A DNA stretch of 64,000 nucleotides from the NCBI GenBank assembly GCA_025766275.1, contig JAFKAC010000006.1:1550001-1614000 (forward strand), read 5' to 3'. Both the position numbers and the translations under genes were made by a program. The stretch comes from Lactarius indigo (taxonomy: Eukaryota; Basidiomycota; Agaricomycetes; Russulales; Russulaceae). This document shows positions 1 to 11,900 of this stretch, one piece after another. Positions within the stretch are counted from its first letter, which is position 1. Each line of letters begins with the position of its first letter. The notes under the pieces were generated by a model. The model was not told where the DNA came from. It was given only the letters and a program-made list of their open reading frames with translations, and did no database searches.

Positions 1-862
1 CTTGCTCACTCTCATGCAGACGGAGATCGATGACGTTCCACTGACCCTTCTTACCTTCCAAGGGCGGCTGGTTGCGGGTGTTGGGAAAGCTTTGGGAATC
101 TATGATATCGGCAAAAAGAAAATGCTGCGGAAAGCCGAGAACAAGAAGCGATGTAGAGAGGTCTTTGCTTATATCCACTAGACCATCGGCTCGGCCATTG
201 TTACCCTCAGCACCCAGGGCTCACGCATCCTAATCGGCGATATCCAAGAATCTGTTTACTACGCCTTTTACGAGGCCCCAGAAAACTGGCTTTTCGTTCT
301 CGTCTTCGCAGACGATGCGCAGCCGCGGTGGATCACCTGCTCCACGATGTGGATTACACGACCGTGGCACCGGGAGATCGTTTCGACTACGTCTTCGTGG
401 ACCGCTTGGACGCCGAGGTATCGGACCGGGTCGGCGAAGACCCAACTGGCGCGGGCATCCTGCACGAAAAGGGCCTGTTCATGGGTGCGTCACACGAGAC
501 CCAACTCCTGGTCCCACCTCCATGTCGGCGATCTGATCACGAGCATCCACAAGGTGTCGATGGTGGCGGGCGGGCGGGAGGTGCTGCGCTTCCACGGCAC
601 GATCGGCGTGCCCGTGCCCCTTGCGTCGAAAGAAGACGTGAACTTCATCTCGACGCTCGAGCAGTACGTCCGCACGAAGCAGACGAGTCTCATTGGCAGA
701 GACCACCTGGACCTGGCGTGGAGACTGTATCACGTCCCCGTCAAGACCGGTGGTCGACGGCCATGCTGCCACCGGCCAAGCAGAGCACAATTGCGGGCGA
801 GCTAGACCGATCCGTCGGCAGGTTCTGTAGAGGCAGTTCGTCTGATCTTCCTCACCGACTGA
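1..862 (+). CDS. RSE1: Splicing factor 3B subunit 3 (RSE1/SF3B3), C-terminal part
   Basis: This is the 3' end of the beta-propeller scaffold subunit of the U2 snRNP SF3b complex, which helps recognise the branch point in the nucleus. The reading frame enters at the left edge. Recognisable family blocks, in order, are DVPLTLLTFQGRLVAGVGKA, IVTLSTQGSRILIGD, FADDAQPRWITCSTM, VGEDPTGAGILHEKG, LITSIHKVSMVAGGREVL, FISTLEQYVRTKQTSLIGRD and LPPAKQSTIAGELDRSVG; the TGA is at 860-862. A short intron with a CACTAG acceptor near 181 interrupts the first block. The blocks lie in more than one frame: an extra C near 513 and changes near 350 and 750 break it. The gene is essential, so I read these as sequence errors rather than decay, although a degenerate copy cannot be excluded. 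It converges on GSH1. Confidence 0.82.
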
Positions 863-1035
863 TGATCATGTCTCTTTGTATGCAATTGCTACTGCTTTCG
901 TCTATCAAAAACGTTCTACTACTTCCTGTAATCCCGCAACACGGACTGTCCCATGTAGTCACAAGCTTACTTGCCCAAGACCCTAACCACCTAAGCTCAA
1001 ATGAACGCATGCTGGATTACGTAACCCTTAATTCA

Positions 1036-3869
1036 TCAATCGTCTAAGGAGTCGGAATCTTGCTTGCTGCCCATATAATCTTCGGGTAAGAGATCGGGAG
1101 CGCGACGCACACCACGCTCACTGCAAGTTTTCGAATGACGTACTGTAAAAACAGGCAGGGTATCTGACGACTCACATCTCGTCTACGGCCACTATGAGGT
1201 CATAGTTGATCTCCTTGGAAACGACCGAGTCAAATTTGTACGAAGGGTGGGACCGAACAAAGTCGCGGGTCCAGGCAGCCGGCGTCTTGAGCGAGCCGTT
1301 GGCCCGACGCCGGACAAGGTTGAGGTAGCTCGTGATCTTGCGAAACTCCTGTTCGCTCATGTCGAGCGTGTCGAGGTAGGCCTCGACGAGGCCGATGAGT
1401 CCCGGAAACGCGTCGCCCTATAAAAATAGCGATGTCGGTCCTGTTAGGCCGAAAGGAGTCTTGGTTTTGAATTCAGTCACTTACCCGCCCATTGATGATC
1501 TCGTCCATGGTGTACTCTGCATACTCCTCGTTCACGCTCCCGCCCGTAACCCCTTCTTCTGGAAGAGGCGCCGGCGGAGGTGGGAAGCAGTTTGCCATCA
1601 CACGGCGCTTGGGACGGCCGCTGTGGCGTTGCTGGGAGCAATTCGTTGTTCCGTTGGACGGTGCGGCGGGGCTACCCGCACCCGTACCAGTGGGTGAGGT
1701 CGAGAAAGGACGCGAGAAGGCGGCGTCGTCGTCTGGAGTCGTTGCACCAGATGTGGCGCGCGACGACGCAGGCGTGAAGATTTCGCGGCGGAAGAAGAAT
1801 TTGGCCTGGTTGACGGCATCGCGCTGTTGTGCGCGACGCATGTTCTCGTCGACCTGAGTCCTGTGCGTCAGGACTTTTGCCGTACCGCGACTTCGACGAA
1901 TGTACATACCTTAGAGATAGGGATGTAAAAATTCAGGTTCATACTCATGATCGCTCGAGACAGGAGCACGATGAACACCACGAAGGAGGCGTTCTCAAAG
2001 TCGGTCATCTGGGCCTCCATGCTGCGGAACTCGACGCGCCAGCCGATGGGCGACTTTGGAGGCGGCGGTTTGAATCTAAGGGTCTGCCAATTGGTGGATT
2101 GGATATTCTGCTCGTAGAGACATAAATGGTTGTCTGGAGAAAAGGTCAGAAATGAACAGACCTCGAAATGGTCTGTGCTTTGACTGTCATCTTGGTCGAT
2201 GAGCTCGGAAAATATAACAATAGGATCACGAATAAACAGGTGCGCAATGTGCTTGGAAAGTAATTCATCGATTCCTGCATCCGCGGTCGATTAACGCGGA
2301 GGAAAAATACTATAGTTAGCACGGCACTCACCATGCTGGCGCATGCGGTCATAAAGAGCCTCGTCTATCGGGAGAGGATTGTCGTTGTACTCGGGACGGT
2401 TCATCCAACCCTCCGAGATATACAAGTCTACGCTGTCATAACGGGACTTAGGGATTTGCATCCGATTTTCTTTGAGGGGCTAAACGCCTAGACCGTAAAC
2501 CTAAGGTGACAAGCGTCACCACCAACCCCTCACCTTGAGGCCTCGCTCCTCCTCTGTACGATCGTCCACACTGCCGGCAATTACGTTCCATCTGCAGTCC
2601 ACATCGGCGATGTAACCCCGCCAAAGTGGGCTTGCAGGCCTGTCAAGGCCAACTATAGATGGGATCAGGAAAGGTAAAAGTGCGCAAGCGAAAGTACGCA
2701 TGCCATAATGGGACCGATGGGGATAAGACCGTCGTACATGCGGCGCGATTGGTCGATATCGCAACATTGGAAGGTCACTTGTAGACAGCAACACCCCATG
2801 CCGAAGCCCATCGCATCCATGTAAATGTGATCGATAAGGGCGGCTCCGTTTTTTGCCTCTAGTGGGGATAAATATTATTAGATCGTCAGCAGTTGGCTCC
2901 GAGAAACCTGACCTGCATCTTCTGGGAATACATTCCGATGCCAAGGGATGGTGGGGTCCACGAAGGGGCGCTGCGTGCGGTCATCTATGAAAACGGGGAG
3001 ATTGATGGCCACTTTTGACCTGCGCCGCCTCCTGATGTTCGCAGTGAGAGTTCTGGAAGTAGTCAACTTCGTCTCCTCGTAAAACGCGGAAGACACTATA
3101 GCGGACGCACGGAAAGCGAGCGTGAGGATTCGTGACCTGCTCAGGGAGAAATAGACTGTGGCTAGAGACTGGCTTCGGCGGGATCGTAGTATGGCTCCGT
3201 AAACTTTCCGGGCACCCCTAGGCGCGGAAAGGAGGTGAGGGTCATCGGGATTTGGTTTGGCTTCAATTGCGAGCGGGCCAGGCGCCGCCTTGCGGGGGCC
3301 GGCGGCTAACTCGTCAACTTTCTGCTGAAAATTAAGAGTCGATGGAAACAGGCGGTAACCCACCGAAGGCGCATGTTGGGCTCGACCAACACGAGGTCTC
3401 GGACAAAGCCGGTGTAGGGCGCCCCGGGAGTCGATTCGAGCATGTACCTTCCATACTCAGGATGGAACAACGGCGGGGCGACGCTGTAGCGAAGAACGTG
3501 ACCCCGGGCTGAGAAAGCAAGTAGAAAAACTTACGTGCTCCCCATCTTTGCGCCCATTTCGCTCGATAGGGCCTGCAACTTGGCCAAGATGTCGGTTTGG
3601 CAGAGAGAGAGCACGGCATCCTTGGCGTCTGTGTCGAGCTGTACGATCATATACTCGACCTGCAGTGGGTGGGAGGTGAGCGGGTGCAGAGATTTGGAAG
3701 AAAGGAGTTTGAGGAGTACCTCATCCCCCCAGAGAAGCTCGTCACCCTGCCTGTCCTTAAGATGGTCCCAAATATTCAAGAATTGAGTAACGCCGTGGTA
3801 TCGTACGTGATCTGCATAGTGCTTTGCTTGATCCCAGTGTAGAGGTGTCCCAAGGGACAGGAGACCCAT
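1036..3869 (-). CDS. GSH1: Glutamate-cysteine ligase (gamma-glutamylcysteine synthetase)
   Basis: Cytosolic enzyme that joins glutamate and cysteine using ATP, the rate-limiting step of glutathione synthesis. The ATG at 3867-3869 begins [16 protein letters not shown], the usual eukaryotic N-terminus. Family blocks follow on the minus strand: [119 protein letters not shown] and [18 protein letters not shown]. The last exon, after a short intron with GTGAGT donor near 1167, encodes [19 protein letters not shown] and ends at 1036. About eight introns of 35-65 bp are visible. One extra base near 3164 breaks the frame between DPAEAS and [10 protein letters not shown]; removing it restores the family sequence. 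The first intron (3660-3719) is 60 nt without a stop. Very confident. Confidence 0.95.
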
Positions 3870-4079
3870 GACGGTAGGGTGTTCATGCGATCCGTCGTTG
3901 ACGTGATGCTTTTATATATTTGGATTACTGTACAGTGAAAATTGGATCACTAAGCACCCATGGTGATAAATTTTGATCCGTGATCCATCTAAGTAAACTA
4001 CCGCGGGGAATCGAGGAACGTAGTAGAACACAAGTGAAGGCCTAATCCATACTCCAAGGACCGGGAACAGTAGGGCTCG

Positions 4080-5831
4080 TCAGCCATTATTCCCACTCGT
4101 CGTCCATTTGAGTAAGATTTTGAGGGCAAGTAAAACGTGCCTCAGTGCTCGTGTCCATGTTTCTTCCTGGTTAAATTGCAACTTTACAGAAGAATCTCCA
4201 ATCTTATCTTTGACAACCCTGAAGTGGTTAGTACGTCCGCGGGTATCATCGGCGTCCTTTATATTGGTCATCGGAGCCAAATCCACTTACTGGTGTGGGA
4301 ACTCTACGCTCGAGTCCTGTAACCTGACCCATTCCATGAGTTGCCTCAAGCAGTCCAGCACGGCTACCATCGCATAGTCGAAACGCCGGTTGTGCAGTAA
4401 TCGCCCGAGATGTAGGTCTCCGGATCCATACAGTTCATACGTTGTCTTGTCGCCAGTAGTCCTCTCAACGCGAGAGAAAGATCCCATAGGAACAAGGCGA
4501 TAGCTGCGAGTGCGGTAAGTGGCTGGTGACGAGTGGTTGTTCAATGACACAGACTTTTCGAATGTGAAGTCTAATTTACGGGCGATAGTGTATAACAAAA
4601 GTAGGGTTTGGCCCCAAGCTGCATTGATCTCGGCCCACTCGACCTAAAACTGGGCTGTATCAGGCTTCCAAGAACGGGGCTACGTAAAACATACAGGTAC
4701 TCCAGGAACCTCGTCCGAGACGAAGGCTGTTGATGGTGCCAAATACGCCATCGTGCCCAATGCAGAAGGCATCGTTGTACACGTTCGTGCGTTCGAGTCG
4801 TTCAAGGGTGGCAGAGTCAGCAGCATATGTGGCGCGCAGGGACGCGAGCTGGGAGCTTTTGATCAGCCGACCTTAGCAGATGTGCGTTGTAAGAGCGCCA
4901 GAATCTGATCGGTAAAACATCATTTCGAAGGTTGGCCCAAGGGGAATGAACGAGCACGTACTCTTCTTCCTCTTCCTCAAGGACCTTTCTCCTCTAGCTC
5001 CAGTGAGCGCAATTCTTCGGCGAGCTGTTCACGCTCTCGCTTCAGCTTCGTGCAGTTGCTCGATAGCGATCCGCTTGTCTTCCTTCAATCGAGCTATCTT
5101 CCGCTCGGCTTCTTGGGGGTTCAAGCTCTCCTTCTCTCGCTCCTTCTCTTTCTTCGCTTCCTTCTCAAAAGCAATGTACCCGTCGCGCTCTTTTTTGGTC
5201 TCCTCTAGCTGGCGTGTGAGGTTTGAGAGTAGGATGTGTGTACACTCTGCACATAATGGATGATCGATATCTGTTCGACTGGAGAGTAAATTCAAAAGCC
5301 GTTGTGTTGAACGGAGGTGATGAGACAATGGAGAAGGGTTCACGTGATTGGCGTCGTCTACTTGTGGGTCTTTCGCCAGAGCTGCTGCACCGGACTCGGG
5401 AGGTGATAGCTTGGATGTCTGTGACGGGAAGGATACATTTGAGGGGATGTTATTGATCACGCTGTCTTGCAGTATCACAAAAGACTCATTCGGAAGCAGA
5501 GGGGGTCGTTGTGGGAGCTTTCCCTGTGCCCGGGGCGAGAGTTGGGGTTGTGAACGGACCACTTGCCTGCCTTGTGGACCTCCATGCCTCCTTCGCAGAT
5601 GAAGGGGCAGGCAACTGAAGGAGCTTCTCTTCTTCTGGAGGAGGAGGTTGAAGGTTGAGCTGCGGTGGTAGAGATCCGACTATCATATCGTACGCAGAAG
5701 GAGCAAGATCGACAAGCGAAGCGTCTAACTGGATGACGTCCGCGAATTTGAATATGAAGGGGCCAATGAAAGAGAAAGGTGTGTCGACTAACCTGCAGAG
5801 GCTGCTTGCACTGTTGACAGATGAAGGCCAT
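4080..5831 (-). CDS. ATG6: Beclin 1 / Atg6 / Vps30, PI3-kinase complex subunit
   Basis: Core subunit of the class III phosphatidylinositol 3-kinase complexes that drive autophagosome nucleation and endosomal sorting. The start at 5829-5831 gives [13 protein letters not shown], a hallmark N-terminus with a CxxC pair, followed after an intron by [24 protein letters not shown] sequence. A Lys/Glu-rich coiled coil (about 4970-5260) precedes the evolutionarily conserved C-terminal domain: [101 protein letters not shown] and [10 protein letters not shown]. The TGA is at 4080-4082. Several introns interrupt it. It lies about 210 bp upstream of GSH1 on the same strand and divergent from the caspase-like gene; no functional link is implied. 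Confidence 0.94.
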
Positions 5832-6441
5832 CCTTATTACTGAGGGACCAGACTGCGAGTCGCCTACCAATGGTGACCTTTACCGGCCCGCGGACGCTGC
5901 ACGTGCTCAAATCCTTGGGGACAAATTCCGATCACTGCCGCTCGTCCTTGGTCGCTTCCTCACAGTCTCTCGGGGTCACATACTGGCGGCGCTTCCCTCT
6001 CTTGCGTTTTTTCCCAAGTATTTCGTTACCGACAACAATGACTTCTGAACGTTGTGATGGGCCCAGGGCTTCCTCCAAATATCACCACCAATATCCTTCC
6101 TCGTACGTTGAGCATTTGGCCCTGCATGCTGGAACCGTGGCGTTGCCTCATCTGAAGCTCTCGACCAGACCGGCCCCTATCTCGCAGAGGAAATCTGGGT
6201 GTCTCTTCATCCGTCCAATTTACTTTACGGGGATGTCTAGCCTCGTGTTATTCGCGCTGGACCCATACTCAGCAACCTCCCTGGTGAACATGCGCTCGAC
6301 TGACATCGGAAAATATCGTATCTATTCTTTCATTGGGAGGGTAATTTCCCGCTTGTGGAGTAGGGTGAACTGGAGTGCTCCCATTTCTCGAGAATTGACA
6401 CAAGTTGATCCTTCTCGTACGTCAATTGCCGAACCCACTCA
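5832..6441. promoter_or_regulatory. Divergent intergenic region between ATG6 and the caspase-like gene
   Basis: About 600 bp with no recognisable conserved protein on either strand. It separates the ATG6 start from the first plausible exon of the plus-strand caspase-like gene, so it must hold both promoters. No clear TATA box was found. A short direct repeat of CATTGAGAA lies near 6439-6458, next to the presumed first caspase exon. An open minus-strand frame at 6330-6548 is not supported by homology I can recognise. Confidence 0.4.
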
Positions 6442-8669
6442 TTGAGAATCATTGAGAACACGAGACCAGTGACGCTCGCATCGAACAATTGCAACCCAAT
6501 GCTCTTTGGCGCGAGGCACCTGGTGGTGACTGGGTTCCATCGAATCACAATTCATCACTTCAAAAGAGCCGCCAAGCCAACTCGCGTCTGGCACTCAACA
6601 CCCTTTACTACCAATCCCAGAGTACGTCTCTCGCCCTTAAATTCAAAAATACTGCTCACCAGGGATTTTTATAGGTCGATGGCATCATCTGTTTTTGCCC
6701 TCATTGTCGGCATCGACCAGTACAAATCCAGCAAAATTTGGAATTTGGCGTCCTGTGTCGATGACGCGCTCAAAATGAAGCGTTGGCTTATGAACGATCT
6801 CGACGTCCCCCGCGACCATATATGCATGCTGCTTGACAGTAAGGCTACGAAAGGTGCCATCGAGGATGCGTTCATGTCCCACTTGGTCAACAATCCTTCC
6901 ATTCAAACCGGTGACTCCATTATCATTTACTTTGCTGGCCACGGCAGTAGCGCAGTCGCACCCGACGGATGGCAGAACGGACGCCCTTTGCATGTCGACA
7001 TACTATGTCCGTATGATCATGGTACACGTGTCCGAGGAAATCGAGTCCCAGGCCTCACCGATTGGTCCATGCAAGCGATGATCCACGAACTTAGTGAGGC
7101 AAAGGGCGACAATATTACTCTCATGTTAGACTGTTCTTTCTCCCCTGTCCGCAGTCGTTCTGGCACCGGCACTCGAATCAATACCCGTTGGGCCCCGTCC
7201 GCAACCTAAACTTACATCAGATGACCTGTACGCCGGTCTCTGGCGCGGCGCAGGACGCAAGGTCTCTCTCTCAGGCCACGGATTTTATCAGGAAACCGCT
7301 GGCTCTCACGTGACCATCTTAGCATGCAACCAAGGCGAAGGTGCCGCCGAGGACAAGGAGGGTGGGCGGTTTACCATGGCGTTTCCTGAAGGCGAAGGAT
7401 ACCAAGTCATTTCATGAAACATCGTACGACCAGCTCCTCGGCGACCTTGCTATTCATGGCGGAGAGCAGCACCCCGTGTGCGTCGGCAAGAACAAGGACC
7501 GAATCCTCTTTCATGGGACCCCATTTAAACCCGACAACTGCTACGTTCCTGCCCTCTTTGTCGATAACGAGGTCCGTATTGCCGCCGGCGCTATTCATGG
7601 AGTAGTGGAGAGCACCGAGTTCAGCTTGCACAAGCATAACGTCCATGGCTCCCTAAATCCCCATCACCGCTACTCTCCAGGTATCCTCGGTACACTCGAC
7701 GTGGTGCCTAGCCAAAGTCAAGTCTCAATCTTCGAGTTCCATCACGGAAGGATGGGTCCGCGTCACGCGCTGGAATAATAGGACTCCCTTCAAGGTCCAT
7801 CTTAAGAAGACCTGTCTATCTCTCCAGCGATGGTGGAAGTTACGCCGGAAGCTTCCTGAAGAGCCTCAGCGAGAGGCTACTCCCGGAGGGTGTTCCGTAG
7901 TGAGGGTGTCAAAAGCAAAGCAAGCGCACATTTCAGTGCAGAACCATCCCGATGGTTTGTCCATCCAGCGCCACGACTCACTTATCAGCGACAACTGCCC
8001 ACAGATCGTTCAGGTTGACACGCGCCACGCCCTGGACGATGTAAAGGCCATCGACGCTGCCGCGAACTTTCACCTGCACCTTCATCGGAAGAATTCCAAG
8101 GCACCACTGTGCAAGAAGGTAGCGATGAGGACTTCACAAGCTCGACGGGGAGTCGTGGTCGCCGGTTGAGGAGAACCTACTCGAGGACGGAAAGGCCATG
8201 TTGACGCTCGACGACAGCACGCTCTACGCCGTCTCGCTCGAGAACGGTTCGGACGTCGACCTGTGGCCCTACCTCTTCTGGATGGACGCGACCGGGTACG
8301 CCATCCGCCCCGTCTTCTTGCCCGACCCCGCTGCGGCGCCGCCCTTGAAAAAGGGAGGGCAGCTGACGATCGGCACGGGCAATATCGGCTCGGAGGCGCT
8401 CGCGTTCACGCTCAACGACGGCGAACCGTATAATTCCTGGGTTCCTGAAGCTCTTCCTCTCGACTGCGTACGCGCCGATGGGCCTTGTCGAGCAGGGCTC
8501 GCCAACGTCCGTGCCGCAGCCAATAGAGCCACTACCACCACCATCCATGTCGCCGTCGCCGTCGCGCGCCCCAGCTGGCGCAGAGAAATTGGAAATGCCA
8601 TCCAAAGAACTTTGGGACGCGATGATGGCTTGCGTCACTATCGTTCGCGGTGGTGTGAAATCCGTGTAA
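6442..8669 (+). CDS. Caspase-like (peptidase C14) protein, disrupted
   Basis: Related to the caspase-fold proteins common in Agaricomycetes. The conserved p20 part starts near 6679 (MASSVFALIVGIDQYK), probably spliced from an upstream exon by the TTTTATAG acceptor at 6674. It contains CVDDALKMKRWLMNDLDVP, IIIYFAGHGSS (catalytic His) and DILCPYDHGT. The catalytic Cys block normally reads DCCHSG; here it reads LDC followed by SFSPVRS, so the nucleophile-His-Ser unit is missing. Downstream family blocks HVTILACNQGEGA, PVCVGKNKDRILF, VPALFVDNEVRIAAGAIHGV, LYAVSLENGSDVDLWPYLFW, GTGNIGSEALAF and MGLVEQGSP lie in different frames, with shifts near 7180, 7378, 7810, 7890 and 8440. The TAG is at 8667-8669. 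It is either a decaying gene or a true gene with both sequence errors and a damaged active site. The start is uncertain. Confidence 0.72.
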
Positions 8670-8920
8670 GAACTTACTATATTCTGATCTCCCTCGTCTT
8701 CAATCGGATCGTTAATGTATGTTGGCTTCTGGACCTGTTTTATTACATTCTGGTTTTACACTATTTACTACTTTACTACGTTTGCTATATGATTCCAGAA
8801 CGCTATTTGTTACAACTGAGCGAAATAACATATGATTAGGCGTATAGTTCCGAGCGTCGAGAGCCTGAAACGGACCCTGGATATGAGGATATTATAATTA
8901 AGAGGGTATCTGAACTGCCG

Positions 8921-11900
8921 TCAGTCCCAATCGTCGTCTGCTGCTCTGAATGCCCCCGTCTTGCTTCGGGGTTTGGACACAGCCTTCTTCCCACCTCTGC
9001 CCCGTCCTCTGGACGTCCCGCGCGAGGAGGACGCTTTGCGGCCTGACCCACGACTTGCCCCGGTGGGGAACCCAGGGTCCGGGCAGTCTGTCAATGAATA
9101 TGAGGCACCCATTCATAATCAGAAAGGGACAGATACGCGAGCCAACTAGGCGTTACTTACCCTTGCTGTAGTGTCCTTCCTTCCCACACTTGAAGCACTC
9201 TGCACCGCCCGCGCCGGCCGGGCCTGTGCCTCTCGACTTGGATGGGATCGTCGTCTTGGAGCGTTTCAGGTTATTTCGCTGGTTCCCCGCAGGGCAAGCT
9301 GTGTGATGTACGAAATAAGTGCGTCAGTGAAAAAAGGTCGAGGTCGAGCCGAGATTATGACGGCCGCTCATACCGCTTGCCCAGTGCCCTGGTTGGCCAC
9401 ACTGGTAATGATATGAAAGCCCCGTATATGGTTTTTTTTTTGTCAGCGAGGCGGAGATTGGCAGGACTGGGGACTCCCTTTTGCTTACGTTGTAACATTC
9501 TCCTGTCGTCTGTTGGCTCCCTGCACCTGCACTCATTGTTCTTGCGTTGAGAGGAGCGGCGGTGACGGCGCCGGCGGGATCGTCTTCCCACTCGAAGAAA
9601 TTGCAGGAAGCAGCTTGAGAAGTTTGGACAACTCCAGTAATGCCTTCCCTGGTTCGGACCCTCCTTCTTGACAATTTTGAGCACCGCCGTTAGGTCGCAC
9701 TGACAAGACCTCCTTGAAGCCTGACGGAGAAGGGGAAACAATGAATAAATTGCTTGTATATGAAGGCGTGGAGCTGGTCGTGCGAAGACACGTACGCTAT
9801 CGTCGGTGCGGGACCTCTTCGCAGGAATAGGAAGGCGGGTTGGGGGGTCTGCCGCCGCCGGACTTCGTGTTATCTCGGGGAGGCTCGTCGGTCCATTCGA
9901 AGAAGTCGCAATTTTCGGGTTGTCCGCATCGTCGGAACTGACGCCCTTTGTTCGCAGACTCTTTCCTGACGGTGAGCTCCACGGAGGGCTTGCCACAGAA
10001 GCAGTTAATTTGCGGCACCGAGGCGCTTGGTCCAGGAGCTGGCGCTGATCGCGGCGCCGTCTGGGGCGTCGCATGAGACGAGGACGGCGGCCGAGAGGGA
10101 GGAGGACGAGAGGGGTTTGGGCCAGGCGCTGGCGCCAAGTCTACGGGCAGCGGAGGAACGGCACCCCAGAGTGCTTCTGGGTAAAAGTGAGACGAATGAA
10201 GGGCAGAGAAGGTCGCCGCGCAAATGCACGCACCGTCATCGCTATCCGGAGCCGGTCCTGCTACCGGAGTGGGGGCAGTCCGACGTGGCCTGGTCGAGGT
10301 GCTGCTTCGTTTAGGGTGCACCAGCGTTCCGCGTGTTTCGCGTCGAGTCACGGCCTCTTTTGCCATCTCCGTCATTTCGACCAGGGGCGGGACCACTATT
10401 CCCATCATTTCCCCCATGAGGCGGGCCACCATTCCCATTGTTTCTCCCATGAGGAGGACCGCCATTACCATTGTTTCTGCCTTGCGGAGGACCACCATTC
10501 CCGTTATTTCCGCCAGGTGGAGGACCGCCGTTCCCATTGTTTCCGCCTCCGCCCGGCCTGCCATCTCCTTCGATGTGTCTGCGAACGCTCTGGAGGCAAG
10601 TTAGCCAAATTGGTGATGGTGCTTTATGAAATTAAAGTTCGTCGTTACCGAAGTGACTTTAGCAAAATTCGCCCTCGCCCTGACAAACATGTCCTTATAT
10701 TGCTCGACAGCTTCAACGATCATATCGTTCTTCGACTTCGTACCCTGACAAACCGCGATCATGTTGCGTTCCGTCTGACAAATGGGCTTAGCGTGTGCAC
10801 ATTCTATCATGCAACCCTACGTACCTCACGTCTGAGCTGCGGCTTGCTCAAGCTCCGATCGAAGCCAATGTCGTTATAGCCATTCACAAGTCCTATCCCT
10901 AAGGTCGATGGAACCAAATACTTTACCGAGCCTTCCATGCGCGGAATAACATATTCGCGATTAATGATCGTATCGATATGCTGAGCGATGGTGGCATCGG
11001 TTCCAATACCATTTTTGTCCATGATACCAACAAGATCCGCTTCCGTGAGAAGTGTTGGCTTGGTCGTGGTACCATCTCGAAGCTCGCAGACTGAGGGTAC
11101 GAAAGTCGCTCCTTCTTCAAAATCTGGTAGCTCTTTACCCTGCCACTTGTCGTACGGGTATACGTCCAAGTAGTTTCGTTCCAATATAATGAGACCTGTA
11201 ATATGATTGGGTTTTGGAGTACGGGACAAACCCTTTGACACGCGCACCTTTCGCAAAGAACTCTTCACCGCCATATACAACTTCAACAACGGTCTCAAAT
11301 CCTAGTGCATCTTTCGAGCAGCAGGCAAGAAACCTTCTGGTGATAAATTCATAAACACGCTTTTCGTCCCCGCCCAGGTTACCAGCGTGTGCCGTTGGGT
11401 GGATGGGAGGATGTGCTTGGTCATTGTTCTTGCCTCTACGAGGTTGAGTAAAGCCACCTCGATCTTGAAGACTAGATAGTTCAGCAGAGCGACTGAACCC
11501 GAAGGGAGAACTCACTTTGAAGCAAAGGCACCCCAGCCTGGGTCAACGACTTGCTTGGCAATCAACGACATGAAGTCAAATTGTGGGTCGTACTGGTCCG
11601 TCTCTGTCCTTGGATAAGAAAGAAATCCCTGTTGATACAGATGCTCGGCGATCTTTGATCATTCTTATCAAGCCGAGCTCAGTAAAGAACGAGAAGAAAG
11701 CGTACATCTAAGACTTTTTTTGGCGAGAGCCTGAGCAGACGGGAGCCACCCTTCTGTAACTCTACCGTTGTGAGAGGGAGTGGCTTCCTAACAAACTACA
11801 TCAGCAAGGGCAGCTCAAACACGCGGGCGCTCGTACCATTTCTTTGTGTTTTTCTTCGTGACTTTCGTTACGCGTGCCAAGTTGTCTTCCAGCACGCCCT

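Noticed and set aside
1036..3869. GSH1 as a pseudogene because of its frame break
   Set aside because: Only one extra base breaks an otherwise well-conserved gene of central metabolism; the same error type recurs in other conserved genes, so sequence error is more likely.
6330..6548. 72-codon minus-strand frame upstream of the caspase-like gene
   Set aside because: It overlaps the probable first plus-strand exon and matches no known family; no ATG-proximal signals.
10073..10879. 268-codon plus-strand frame rich in His/Arg
   Set aside because: It is antisense to the TOP3 Gly/Asn/Pro repeat and following exons, which have clear family motifs on the minus strand.
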